Assembly (NCBI GenBank): GCA_039105265.1
Contig: JAPFFF010000031.1
Location: 1,178,001-1,242,000, forward strand
Direction: 5' to 3'
From: Tritrichomonas musculus
Taxonomy: Eukaryota; Parabasalia; Tritrichomonadida; Tritrichomonadidae
DNA length: 64,000 nt
Shown here: piece by piece, positions 8,825 through 17,726 of the stretch
Layout of the letters: each line of letters begins with the position of its first letter
Numbering within the stretch: position 1 is the first letter of the stretch
Notes under the pieces: model-generated
What the model saw: only the letters and a program-made list of their open reading frames with translations
Databases searched by the model: none
Told to the model about the DNA's origin: nothing
Made by a program: the position numbers and the translations under genes

Positions 8825-11056
8825 TTATATCATTTCTTCAAACTCTACTATACTTTCATCTGGTGTTTGCTGATAGATGCCTTTGCACTCTTGCTTTAAT
8901 ATATAGTACCAAGTAAGATTACCATTTATTCTCTTTCTCTTGTGTTCACACTTATCTTTCAACTGTAACTGAAATGTCCTTTTCTTCATCTCTGTTGGTT
9001 TGCACCTTAATGCTTCATCACAATTCATTCCCTCTACAAGAGCATTATAATATTCACATATCCATATGTCGAGAGGAGATTTACTTGCGTCAATTAAATC
9101 TTGTTTTGCATCAGTCATAGGTATTTCTCTTACCTGGAAATTAGATAAATCTCTTTCCATGAAGAATGTAAGAAGAGTGTTATAAAAGTCTTCATCAAAG
9201 GATGAACATAATTGTTGGAAATATTTGTAATCTCCTTTATGCTTACCATTACAAGCGAGAACAACATACCTTCTATCACCGTTTTCTATTTTTACAGGAA
9301 AGCTGTTATTGCTGACAAAGATGAAATTGGATACGTTTTCTGCATCACGTCTTGGTACTAACTTCTCGTTTATACGTATGCTGTTATCAGAGATAATAGA
9401 CTTAAGGGCATTGAAGTTTGCTAATCTGTCTTCTCCACAATTCTTTAGTTCATTCAACACAATAAGTATTTTGCCTTCCACAATACTGTTGAACTGTCCA
9501 GTAAGTTCACTTATATCTGTTATATTTTTAGCTGAATATCCACTCAACATCTCACTTAAAACATCTGTAAATCGATTCTTACCGATTCCTTGTAAGCCTT
9601 TTAGTACAAGAGCCACTTCTGTTTTAACTCCTGGATTTTGTACGATGAATGCTATCCAGTTTAATATATAGTCATAGATATGTTTCTCATGGTCGCATAT
9701 CACTTCAAGGATTAAATCAAGAAACATCTTAATCTTGTTTATATCTACCTTTTCTTGCACCTTATACTTGTAACCATGGAAGAGTGATAGTGTATTCTTG
9801 TCTTTGCTGTTAAATTTTACACCAAGTCTTGTGAATTTAGAAAGATTATTCATCAACAATGTATGAGCATTTACCTTCTCGTATATCGCTATTCTCTTTA
9901 ACGTCTTCACAATGTAAGCATCAGTTACAAACTTCAAATAGAACGTTTCACTGATTGAGTTATAGGTCTTGAGAACATAAGTATCATTACCATCATCTAT
10001 AAACCTTAATACTCTTGATAAGTCTTCTACTAGATCCTTGTTTGTGGTATATCTATGTTGTTCTGCCATCTGTCTAATATCATTTATAGTAAACGAGTCG
10101 TTTAAGTCTATATCTTTTATGATAATCTCGTTTTGACTAACCACTGGAGATATAACTTTTATGTAATATTCATTATTCCAGCAACGAAGAATCTTTTCCA
10201 ACACATGTGCTGAAGTACAAGACCTAGCATATCTTCTTCTAGCTCTGTCGAAATTGCTAGCTGCAGCATCAGTAAGTTTACAGTAATTTTGAACATGAGA
10301 GTAAGCTTCATCTATTAGATTTGTTGGAAGTGCATTTAGCGCTTGAAATAAAGTAAATAAAGTAACCTCATCCTCTATTCTTCTTCCACCAGCATCATTA
10401 TGTACTTCTATTCCTGTAAGTCCTTCAATTAAATTTAATGCGTATTGCTCTGATATTGTTTCTCCATCATGATCAAACATTATCTTTTCTATCTCTGGGC
10501 TCTGTTTAATCTTTATACTGATGTCTAGGTCATGTAAGATATCTGAGAGTGACCTTCTTATTTTTGAATCTAATGAACCTTGTAAAAACTTATACGTTGT
10601 AATAGGCGTTTTAGCGTTCTTTCTGACTTTACTTCCTGGCAATACTACAAGTGATCTGCTGTTAACATCTACCGAGGAAAATATATCTACATCATACTCA
10701 GGACTAGTATAACATTTTACCATTCGGTTCGATTCAACATAATACTCTTCTGTATTACAATAAATATGCAATCCACCACTTGCTGTCTGAACAACTATAT
10801 CTTCGTCACTTAATTTACTCATCAATGTCTTACGTATTGCTTCTTTCTCTTCTTGTTTTAGCTCTTTGTTGATATCTAAGTCTACTATGGAGAGATTCAA
10901 ACACTTATTATTAAGAAGAGCTTTACCTGTGACTGCTGTACCACTTCCACCGTCAAGCTTTAGATAATTGTAGAGATTTACTGTGTTGTTCTCTATCCTT
11001 TGCCTTAAAGTGAGTTCATTTAATTCCCAAGAGACTGTCATGTCTGTTTCTGTCAT
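8825..11056 (-). CDS. PrimPol-SF3 helicase replication protein (D5-like)
   Basis: A 743-residue protein. The N-terminal half has archaeo-eukaryotic primase motifs: VDLDI with Asp59 and Asp61, SGGLHIY with His97, and DVDIF near 122. The C-terminal half is an SF3 helicase: Walker A GLQGIGKN (~485-492), a Walker B-like ILIVLNE and sensor motif FIFVSNN, resembling the DUF5906/D5 group. Such fusions start and unwind DNA replication in Polinton-like viruses, virophages and plasmids. The Walker B motif ends in NE rather than the usual DE or EE. The gene runs opposite to those of element R and is bracketed by the 67-bp inverted repeat. It is intact and the start (ATG, 11056) is the first in frame. 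Confidence 0.87.
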   Translation of the reverse strand: MTETDMTVSWELNELTLRQRIENNTVNLYNYLKLDGGSGTAVTGKALLNNKCLNLSIVDLDINKELKQEEKEAIRKTLMSKLSDEDIVVQTASGGLHIYCNTEEYYVESNRMVKCYTSPEYDVDIFSSVDVNSRSLVVLPGSKVRKNAKTPITTYKFLQGSLDSKIRRSLSDILHDLDISIKIKQSPEIEKIMFDHDGETISEQYALNLIEGLTGIEVHNDAGGRRIEDEVTLFTLFQALNALPTNLIDEAYSHVQNYCKLTDAAASNFDRARRRYARSCTSAHVLEKILRCWNNEYYIKVISPVVSQNEIIIKDIDLNDSFTINDIRQMAEQHRYTTNKDLVEDLSRVLRFIDDGNDTYVLKTYNSISETFYLKFVTDAYIVKTLKRIAIYEKVNAHTLLMNNLSKFTRLGVKFNSKDKNTLSLFHGYKYKVQEKVDINKIKMFLDLILEVICDHEKHIYDYILNWIAFIVQNPGVKTEVALVLKGLQGIGKNRFTDVLSEMLSGYSAKNITDISELTGQFNSIVEGKILIVLNELKNCGEDRLANFNALKSIISDNSIRINEKLVPRRDAENVSNFIFVSNNSFPVKIENGDRRYVVLACNGKHKGDYKYFQQLCSSFDEDFYNTLLTFFMERDLSNFQVREIPMTDAKQDLIDASKSPLDIWICEYYNALVEGMNCDEALRCKPTEMKKRTFQLQLKDKCEHKRKRINGNLTWYYILKQECKGIYQQTPDESIVEFEEMI

Positions 11057-11117
11057 ATCTGTTTATGTATCAAGGAGGAAAAAATTAATTAAGAAAAAAT
11101 AAAATGAAATCTGTCAA

Positions 11118-11163
11118 CTGTCATCTGTCCGCTCCATTTTTTAGGAAGTGTTTTATCATGGAA
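11118..11163 (-). repeat. Right arm of the PrimPol-flanking repeat, first piece
   Basis: A perfect 46-bp reverse complement of 8742-8787. It ends in TGGAA at 11159-11163, where element R begins; the rest of the arm continues at 16895 after a second TGGAA. This split is what shows that R inserted here. Confidence 0.88.
11159..11163 (+). repeat. Left target-site duplication of element R (TGGAA)
   Basis: TGGAA directly precedes the R terminus AGTAGTATAC and recurs at 16895-16899 directly after its other terminus. Removing R and one copy rebuilds the uninterrupted inverted-repeat arm, which confirms the assignment. Confidence 0.88.
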
Positions 11164-11219
11164 AGTAGTATACGTTAGGCTGTGCGCCCTTAACGGTCGC
11201 CCAGACCTAACTGCGCCGA
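11164..11219 (+). repeat. Left terminal inverted repeat of element R
   Basis: Pairs with 16838-16894. Inside the arm, GTTAGG (11174) and CCTAAC (11206) form a subterminal palindrome that could fold into a short hairpin. It is far richer in GC than the surrounding DNA. Confidence 0.88.
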
Positions 11220-11301
11220 TGATTTCACCAAGGCCATTTATAAATTTTTTTCTCTATTTTTATTTTTATTTTTATATTTTTTTCTTTATATCAAAAAACA
11301 A

Positions 11302-11601
11302 ATGTGGGGAAAAAGAAGGAACTATATGATCACATTCTGGACACATGAATACCCTAAAGAACTGCCAGATAACTCCACTTATCTATGTACATGTGAGGAT
11401 ACTTGTGAGAATGGCAGATATCATGGTCATGCATTCATTTATTTCAAAAATCCAGAAGATATGAAGTGTGTTAAGAGCTTATTTGGTCATAATGCTCATT
11501 TAGAAGTGCCTCGTAGAAACAGCTGGTGTATTCGATATATACTGAATAACAATACGAGAAAACATGACTTCCAAGAATTTGGTGAACGGCCATTAGATTA
11601 A
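11302..11601 (+). CDS. Minimal HUH (CRESS Rep-like) endonuclease
   Basis: A 99-residue protein with the three motifs of Rep endonucleases of circular ssDNA viruses and plasmids: motif I ITFWTHE (~10-16), the metal-binding HGHAFIYF (His41, His43) and a motif III-like IRYILNN with Tyr79 as candidate nicking residue, followed by EFGERP as often seen after motif III. The lysine usually three residues after the tyrosine is not in that place (Asn). There is no helicase domain; the SF3 helicase of the surrounding element H might partner it (inference). As first gene inside the terminal repeat of R it is well placed to nick or process ends. Family assignment rests on motif reading only. Confidence 0.65.
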   Translation: MWGKRRNYMITFWTHEYPKELPDNSTYLCTCEDTCENGRYHGHAFIYFKNPEDMKCVKSLFGHNAHLEVPRRNSWCIRYILNNNTRKHDFQEFGERPLD

Positions 11602-11618
11602 TTTTTTGTATTTGAAAA

Positions 11619-11930
11619 ATGAGCTTTGTTCCATTAAAAGGCTTTATAAATGACTATGAGATTTTAAATAAATACCCTTTCACCATAAGAAATAAGAAGA
11701 CACGTAAACCATTGAAAGATTCAAAACATAATGAAGGTTATTTGACGGTTAATTTGAATGGTGTAAATTATTTAAAACACGTTATTATTGCCAAACAATT
11801 TTTGCCTAACGATGATCCTGTTCACAAAAAAGAAGTCGATCATAAAAACCGCAATCGTAAAGATAACCATCTATGTAATTTACGATGGGTAACACATTCT
11901 GAAAACAATTATAATCGTAAAATGCCGTAA
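11619..11930 (+). CDS. HNH homing-type endonuclease
   Basis: A 103-residue protein. The C-terminal half has the HNH pattern VDHKNRNRKDN..NLRWVTHSEN, typical of phage and viral HNH nucleases of the NUMOD4/HNH_3 type. The N-terminal half (GYLTVNLNG) resembles the strand-rich region that precedes HNH in these proteins. It would cut DNA and could favour spread of the element or be a passenger homing gene. It starts 17 bases after the Rep gene with a T-rich leader (TTTTTTGTATTTGAAAA) before the ATG. Confidence 0.85.
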   Translation: MSFVPLKGFINDYEILNKYPFTIRNKKTRKPLKDSKHNEGYLTVNLNGVNYLKHVIIAKQFLPNDDPVHKKEVDHKNRNRKDNHLCNLRWVTHSENNYNRKMP

Positions 11931-11946
11931 TTTATTTTTATTCAAA

Positions 11947-13410
11947 ATGTCAGATATAATAATTATTCAAGGTCAAATTCGTTTTAATCCACCTATAACA
12001 AATCAAAAAGTTGCAGATTTGAAAAGAGAACACAATTTTAAATATATAGATATCACAAATAATTATGTGACATGTTTAGTGCCCTATAATTGGATACCAG
12101 CAAAGGGGTTTAGGGATGAATTAGAAATATTTGCGAATAATATGAAGGGCAAATTATTTAGAGAACGTTTTAGTGGTGAAATTTTGGCCTATAAAGGATC
12201 GCCTAATGCTAAATCTGCTTGGCGTTATTTCATTAAATATGGGAAGGTGCAAAGTGACAATAATGCTGCCTTTAAGTTCATAAAATATTATAAGCCAAAA
12301 CCAAAAAGACATGCAAAATGGGTGAAGCCAGAGCATGATGATGCATTACCACCACCTCAAGAAGAGCCATCACAAAATAAAACAATCTTTCAGAAAAAGT
12401 CATCGTCTTCGGCCAAACCTATACTTAAAAAGTTGGCATCTTCATCGTCTTCTTCTCAAACATCTACATTATCATCAAGCGGTACATCAAGAGCGCCATC
12501 TCCTCCCCCACCCCCACAAACATCCCCTCAATCATCAAAACAAACATCAAGGCACACATCAAGACCACCAACACCTCCAATGGATCTAGACCAATTTATT
12601 GATTATAATGCAATCACTGATAATAATTCGCAATTAGAATCAAAAGAAGTATATCCATATCTAAAACTATTAGTAGAAAAAGGAAAAAAGGTGAAAAGAA
12701 TAGGACATGTAGCCTTATTGCCTCCTGATTGGTTTTATTATCTATATGAGAATCCGAAACAAGAAGCAGTGGACTCTCTCTTTGAGTATCTTAGTAAAGC
12801 TCCACAGTTTAATAAGAAACCAATTGATTATTATGATTGCATTGTAATTCCTGCTGAACTAGAGGAACATTGGATATTAATAGTAATCGATAATGGCAAT
12901 AAAGATATCGGTGTATATGATTCAAACATGAAAGCTTACCCAGATATCGGTAAAATAATGAATAAATTCTTGAAATCACAAGGCATTAATCAGAAATATC
13001 CAATGAGATATAATCGTGTTCCTAAACAAAATAATGATATTGATTGTGCTATATTAATGATGCAAAATGCAAGGATATTATTGCATGATGGTAAATGGCC
13101 TTATCCAATAGATGACGTACCTAATATTAGACAAAGAATTGCACGTGAATTAAAGAGCAAATCATTAGAAACAGCTGCCCTCCCACCTACACCACCAAGT
13201 TTTCAAAAACATTCTAACAACACAGAAAAACCGACTCTCCCCAAAAAAAAAATGAGTCAAGCTGAGAAGGAAAGAATCGAACAAGAGACTTATAATTATT
13301 TTATTAAAAAAGGTGCATATCATTTAGCTAAATCATATAAATACCCTTATTGGAATGTTCATGAAGATGTAGAATCTGGTGTACCAAAAGATAATTCAAA
13401 AAGAATGTAA
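11947..13410 (+). CDS. Adenain/Ulp1-type (C48-like) cysteine protease with long N-terminal region
   Basis: A 487-residue protein. The C-terminal half has a catalytic set in canonical order: His308 in EEHWILIVID, Asp325 in GVYDSN, Gln361 in PKQNN and Cys367 in DIDCAIL. This matches Ulp1/adenovirus-protease-like enzymes, which mature virion proteins in Polintons, virophages and adenoviruses. Residues 1-110 form an unrecognised globular part; residues ~125-215 are Ser/Pro/Gln-rich and probably disordered. The leader TTTATTTTTATTCAAA lies immediately before the ATG. Next to a candidate structural gene, a maturation-protease role is plausible but inferred; a deSUMOylase-like role is the alternative. 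Confidence 0.8.
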   Translation: MSDIIIIQGQIRFNPPITNQKVADLKREHNFKYIDITNNYVTCLVPYNWIPAKGFRDELEIFANNMKGKLFRERFSGEILAYKGSPNAKSAWRYFIKYGKVQSDNNAAFKFIKYYKPKPKRHAKWVKPEHDDALPPPQEEPSQNKTIFQKKSSSSAKPILKKLASSSSSSQTSTLSSSGTSRAPSPPPPPQTSPQSSKQTSRHTSRPPTPPMDLDQFIDYNAITDNNSQLESKEVYPYLKLLVEKGKKVKRIGHVALLPPDWFYYLYENPKQEAVDSLFEYLSKAPQFNKKPIDYYDCIVIPAELEEHWILIVIDNGNKDIGVYDSNMKAYPDIGKIMNKFLKSQGINQKYPMRYNRVPKQNNDIDCAILMMQNARILLHDGKWPYPIDDVPNIRQRIARELKSKSLETAALPPTPPSFQKHSNNTEKPTLPKKKMSQAEKERIEQETYNYFIKKGAYHLAKSYKYPYWNVHEDVESGVPKDNSKRM

Positions 13411-13435
13411 ATTAAAAATTTTTCAATAAATAAAA

Positions 13436-13804
13436 ATGCCAGAATTAATTTTGCCAATTGAATGTTCACTTTATTTTAATAAAACATTGAAAAAGACAGA
13501 AATATCTGAATTATCAGAAATTTGTAAATCAAAGTTTAAATTATCAAACAAAAAAATAATCTTTACTGATTGGGCAAAGAAATTTGATTGGGATGATTAT
13601 GAGGATGTTAAAGAAATATTGAATTTAGTGGCCAAATATTGTTCAGTACATAAAATCACACTTTTTGGATCGATAATTGGTTATATAGGTGAAAGGAATG
13701 AAAATATGGTCAAATCAAAAGCCTATCAGATTCAATTGAAAAAGGGAGATATAATTCCAAAGGAAATAATTCTTCATGCTAGTAAATCAAGAAAGAATAA
13801 GTAA
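13436..13804 (+). CDS. Hypothetical 122-residue protein of element R
   Basis: A mixed alpha/beta-looking protein without membrane segment, signal or recognised motif. It lies 25 bases after the protease gene and 20 bases before the large structural candidate, in a compact same-strand run. Start context is TTTTTCAATAAATAAAA. It could be a minor virion or regulatory protein, but nothing in the sequence decides this. Confidence 0.6.
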   Translation: MPELILPIECSLYFNKTLKKTEISELSEICKSKFKLSNKKIIFTDWAKKFDWDDYEDVKEILNLVAKYCSVHKITLFGSIIGYIGERNENMVKSKAYQIQLKKGDIIPKEIILHASKSRKNK

Positions 13805-13824
13805 GATATTTATTTTTAGTCAAA

Positions 13825-15621
13825 ATGGAGTTACCGCCAAGAGTTAAAACACAACACCCTAATCGTGAAAATATTGTACATGATGCTAACGTTCCTGTCC
13901 CAATTGAGACTGCTTTTTTCTTAGAGGACTCACAAAGAGATCCAAGCAAATTTAATCGTTTTTATTTCAATTTTCCTGGTGATTGGTCAACGTCAAACAA
14001 AGGCGAAACAATTGTGGGTGTAAGGTCAATGTGGCTCGTTTCAAAAAGACGAAAACTTGAATTCACCATCTCAATTGCTAAATATTTAAAGGTTTCATTT
14101 GATAAAATACCTGGATTCAGTATACACGATAGAATTAAATCTATGACTTCATCTCTTTATCTGGATGATTTAAAAATCAAAGAAATAAAAGTAATTGACT
14201 GGCTCTCAACAGAAAGAGATTTCAGAGGATTTTTTGAAGCAGTCCACAATGCTTTGAAATCATATATCTCAATATGGTGGAATAGCATCACTAACACATT
14301 TGAACAATCTGATATTGATGTTTTGAATAGAGACATACAAACTGATGGTTATTATGACGAAAAAGGTTTTCATGAAAAAATATATTCTGAACGAAACAAT
14401 AATTCTTTAGATAAATACGGTTGTGCTTTCAAAATAACTGAAATGAATAAAGATGCTATTGGTGCATGTGTTATGATGAAGAATGATGACTGGAATAAAA
14501 AATTCTTTACTGATAATATATGGTATACAAATGCTAATGAAAAGAATTTAATGCAAGCATTTATCAGAAGACCTGTTAGAGGAGAAGGATGGGAAAAAGA
14601 TGGCAAAATTGAATTGAAAGTGAAATTTAATGATGGCACTTTGAAAAATGGAAATGAAATAGGTGTTGATTGGGGAAACACAAATTTCAGTCATTCAGTT
14701 GAAGGCTATGATCTTTATGCAATTGAAATATTAATATATAATTATTCGAAACGAACTTTTGAGGTGAAAAACATTGAGGAAATTTTCTTGGATATCTATT
14801 CACCAAATTCAGATATAGCAAATCGAATGTCATTTCGCCTTGAGGGAGTTCACCATGTTGAAAGGAACGATACAGCTTATTGCGATACTATCGGTGTTCT
14901 CGATACAATTGAAAAAATCTCTTATCGTTATGAAAATTCAAAAATTGATGCAAGTCATAGAAATATTGAATTATATCTGAAAAAGGATTTGGTGGATCCA
15001 GTAGATGAGTTCAATTGGGATGGAATTATGAATCCTTTCAAATATATTATTCAGCAACAATTTTATGAAATAACACCAAATCCAAATGCAGCAACCACAC
15101 TTTATACAGATTATAATATCACAAGTTCTAAAATCATAACCGCCGATAACATCACGACGATGAGAAGTGATTTAAATTTAGTGACAAATAATTTAGATGT
15201 CGTATCGTACGATTTGAATGAAATGAGTCATAGAGTTAACGTACTTGATTCAGAAATGGTTCAAGTCAAAAACATAACTCAACATTTAGAGAATGACGTT
15301 AAGAATTTAAGAATTGTTTCATATACAGCCCTAGCTTTTGGTATTGCAGGTACAGTGGGGAGTGCAGCATCTATCGGCATGCAACTTTTTCCACATGGTA
15401 TCAGAATTTTAAAAGCAGCTTTTTCTAGCTTTTTCAGAGGTATGTTTAGTAGGTCCAGAGTTTTGGGTGCTCCTGATTGGACCAGATTACGAATTATGTT
15501 CGGAAATATTGCTGTTAGAAGCATAACCACCGATATTTCACCTGTTATTAATTGGTGTAATTCAGAATATAAACAATTAGACGATATAACTTTTGATAAC
15601 GAAGATGAAAATCCAGAATAA
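13825..15621 (+). CDS. Large candidate structural (capsid/penton/fibre-like) protein
   Basis: A 598-residue protein. Residues 1-430 are rich in short alternating hydrophobic stretches suggesting many beta strands (RFYFNFPG, LEFTISIAKYL, IELKVKF). Then follow a heptad-like segment (~440-495), a Gly/Ala-rich hydrophobic segment (TALAFGIAGTVGSAASIG, ~500-520) and a basic stretch. Size, beta content and the neighbouring adenain-like protease suggest a virion protein; I could not match it to a double-jelly-roll capsid or penton family. Its TAA stop (15619) is followed in the same frame by another long ORF without its own start, so the original product may have been longer. The leader TTTATTTTTAGTCAAA precedes the ATG. 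Confidence 0.6.
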   Translation: MELPPRVKTQHPNRENIVHDANVPVPIETAFFLEDSQRDPSKFNRFYFNFPGDWSTSNKGETIVGVRSMWLVSKRRKLEFTISIAKYLKVSFDKIPGFSIHDRIKSMTSSLYLDDLKIKEIKVIDWLSTERDFRGFFEAVHNALKSYISIWWNSITNTFEQSDIDVLNRDIQTDGYYDEKGFHEKIYSERNNNSLDKYGCAFKITEMNKDAIGACVMMKNDDWNKKFFTDNIWYTNANEKNLMQAFIRRPVRGEGWEKDGKIELKVKFNDGTLKNGNEIGVDWGNTNFSHSVEGYDLYAIEILIYNYSKRTFEVKNIEEIFLDIYSPNSDIANRMSFRLEGVHHVERNDTAYCDTIGVLDTIEKISYRYENSKIDASHRNIELYLKKDLVDPVDEFNWDGIMNPFKYIIQQQFYEITPNPNAATTLYTDYNITSSKIITADNITTMRSDLNLVTNNLDVVSYDLNEMSHRVNVLDSEMVQVKNITQHLENDVKNLRIVSYTALAFGIAGTVGSAASIGMQLFPHGIRILKAAFSSFFRGMFSRSRVLGAPDWTRLRIMFGNIAVRSITTDISPVINWCNSEYKQLDDITFDNEDENPE

Positions 15622-16785
15622 TATTCGTTATCAGTTGAAGCCGCTTATGAATTATGTAATCAATTCAGAGAAACATTGAAACCTATTTTAAAATTATTGG
15701 CCTTAAAGATCGATGAAATAGCCAATGAATTTGAATATAATGATTTTATTTCAAAAAGTGATTTGAAAAGAGACGATACAATTGACATTAATGGCAAATT
15801 AATTGATGGCAAAATACATTTAGAAGCTGAGGATACAATAAGTGAAGGAATTATCAAAGTCAGGATTATGATCATGAAAGTAAGCGAATATAATGATATA
15901 GACTATGAAGAGAATTATCCAATAATTCATATATCAAATGGAGAGATATCGAACTATGAGGGCACAGAGAACTTTCCAACTGCATCTCTCCAAGACAAAA
16001 CTATAATTATTGATAACCCAAAGAGACATAGAATTAGTGCAATCAGCATCAAAGAGAACACAGCGATAAGAAGTATGAAATATTCTGTAAATGATATAGC
16101 ATATATGAGTGACATTGATGCGCTTAATAAAAAGATTGATCAAATAGAAGAAAACTCACATACAAACGATGAAAACATAGCAAAAATAATGAATACTTAT
16201 CCTACTGTTGATGAAACAAATGCCGCTTTAGATGTGCTCAAAGGCAGAATTGAGACATTAGAGGCTGAAAATACCACATTAAAGGCTACGATAGCCGCTT
16301 TTGAAGCCAGATTTGCTGCTCTCGAAGGCAAATCAGATCCAGATTTATCCATATATGCATTAAAAGATGACATACCAGATATGAATAATTTGATAAAACT
16401 GGCAAAAGTTAATTATACCTTTGATAACAAATCTGAAGGAATAATTCCATATAATTTAGAAAAAGCACTTGACAATTATGAAGCAACAATGTATCTTTCT
16501 TATCCTGAAACTAAAAATAATATTGTGACTCAGAAAGAAATCAAAGTCAATGTTTCATTTAATTCTGCAAATTCGCCTTCATCGGAATATCAATGTGAAC
16601 CAACAGAAATTTATTTGAATAATATACGATTTCCGTTAGACAAAACAACTTTCAATGTTATTTCTATTGCTCAATCAATAGTTTTCAACAGTTCATTTTT
16701 CAAAAATGGAATTTCAAATTCTGAAAATCCAAAATGTGAAATATTTACAAGAACACCATATGCTACCCTATTGGATATAGCATAA
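15622..16785 (+). pseudogene. In-frame extension of the 598-residue protein after a TAA
   Basis: A 387-codon frame in exact register with the gene before it, separated only by TAA at 15619-15621. It has no ATG for the first ~70 codons and no T-rich leader, so it is not an ordinary separate gene. It contains a coiled coil (residues ~190-230 of this part: LEAENTTLKATIAAFEARF) followed by a mixed C-terminal domain, recalling trimeric fibre or tail-stalk proteins. Either one nonsense change has split a ~985-codon fibre-like gene, or the stop is read through. Neither can be decided here. Confidence 0.55.
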
Positions 16786-16837
16786 ACTTTAAAATGGTTA
16801 TGTTTTTTTTTTGTTCAAAGTTCCCTAGTGATATCGG

Positions 16838-16894
16838 TCGGCGCAGTTAGGTCTGGGCGACCGTTAAAAGGGGCACAGCCTAACGTATACTACT
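16838..16894 (-). repeat. Right terminal inverted repeat of element R
   Basis: Reverse complement of 11164-11219 apart from a short difference around the run AAAAGGGG. It ends GTATACTACT, followed directly by the TGGAA duplication (16895-16899). Confidence 0.88.
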
Positions 16895-16920
16895 TGGAAC
16901 ATGGAACATTATCATGGAAC
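16895..16920 (-). repeat. Right arm of the PrimPol-flanking repeat, second piece
   Basis: A perfect 26-bp reverse complement of 8721-8746. Together with 11118-11163 it completes the arm interrupted by element R. The first five bases are the target duplication TGGAA. Confidence 0.85.
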
Positions 16921-16946
16921 ATTAGCGAGACAAAAATAATATATTA

Positions 16947-17219
16947 TTAGATCAACTCATTTATAACTTCATTTAATACACCAAGGCACTTATCATTAAC
17001 TGAATCCTTCTTGTCTACGATTAATATTAAATTACCATTCCTTTTAGTAAACTTGTATCCAGTTATCTTAATCTGATTATTAAGTTCCTTAGGTTTAAAT
17101 TGATTACATTAAGGATTATTCTTTATAAGCTTCCTTAATGGTTTAATCTCATCTCTCTTAGCTAGCTCACTTATGAAGTTAAACAAAATTTCTTTTTCAC
17201 TAATATCATAAATATTCAT
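16947..17219 (-). pseudogene. Small element-H gene with one internal stop
   Basis: A minus-strand frame of 90 codons from ATG at 17219 with a TAA at codon 37 (17109-17111). Both sides look coding: Lys/Ile/Glu-rich helices, then a strand-rich part (YKFTKRNGNLILIVDKK). No family is recognised. Its end is followed by GAGACAAAAAT, which also occurs just downstream of the PrimPol gene stop, suggesting a shared 3'-end signal or old duplication. Confidence 0.5.
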
Positions 17220-17252
17220 TTAAATATAAACAAAAATAATAACAAAGATTGC

Positions 17253-17660
17253 TTACTTATTAATCATATCAGCAAAGACTTTATTTCTCCTCATCATCTT
17301 AGGCATCTGTTCGTAATAAACTATATCAACATCATCGCTCGAGTCATCTTCTTTATTCTGTTTAATTACCTCGTTTATTATTTCTTTAGTAAGTTTCTTG
17401 TGCTCCTTTCGTTCTCTTTCTTTCTTTAAGTACTCGTTTATCTGTTGCAATTCTTGTAGTATCTGTAAACTGATATAAATTGGATCTAGATTAAGGTGGT
17501 GATTAAACTTAGGGCTGTATAAAGGAGGTTGTTCGTCTTCTTCATCTTTGTTATTTGTATTATCGTCTTCTTTATTATTTGTATCTTGTTCGTCATCATC
17601 ATCGCTAGAGGCTTCTTCGTCATCTCTTTTTGTTTCTCGTTCAAAAATAGGAAAAAACAA
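17253..17660 (-). CDS. Acidic, coiled-coil-prone hypothetical protein of element H
   Basis: Up to 135 codons: an Asp/Glu/Asn-rich low-complexity N-terminus (DDEEASSDDDDEQDTNN), then a helical segment (LQILQELQQINEYLKKERERKEHKK) likely to form a coiled coil. The frame has no ATG at its upstream end (its first codon is TTG); an ATG at 17692 lies in another frame, with T runs near 17645 where a one-base slip would join them. The start is therefore uncertain and the gene may be frameshifted. Function unknown. Confidence 0.5.
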   Translation of the reverse strand: MFFPIFERETKRDDEEASSDDDDEQDTNNKEDDNTNNKDEEDEQPPLYSPKFNHHLNLDPIYISLQILQELQQINEYLKKERERKEHKKLTKEIINEVIKQNKEDDSSDDVDIVYYEQMPKMMRRNKVFADMINK

Positions 17661-17726
17661 TACTTGCTAATAATAATATTTGCAATTACCAATACTTACC
17701 GAACTTACTTTTTACTATTATTGTAA

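Larger units (their letters stand above)
11164..16894. mobile_element. Element R: 5.73-kb element with Rep, HNH and protease genes
   Basis: Bounded by inverted repeats of ~56 bp (11164-11219 and 16838-16894) that start AGTAGTATACGTTAGGC and differ by a short indel and one or two substitutions. It is flanked by TGGAA duplications. All genes inside run on the plus strand: HUH Rep-like nuclease, HNH nuclease, cysteine protease, a 122-residue protein, a 598-residue protein and an in-frame extension of it. No recognisable transposase or integrase is present. The termini resemble those of H and of the outer Maverick, so a Maverick-type integrase acting in trans is plausible (inference). Confidence 0.85.

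Noticed and set aside
9309-9671. 120-codon plus-strand ORF
   Set aside because: Antisense shadow of the PrimPol-SF3 helicase domain.
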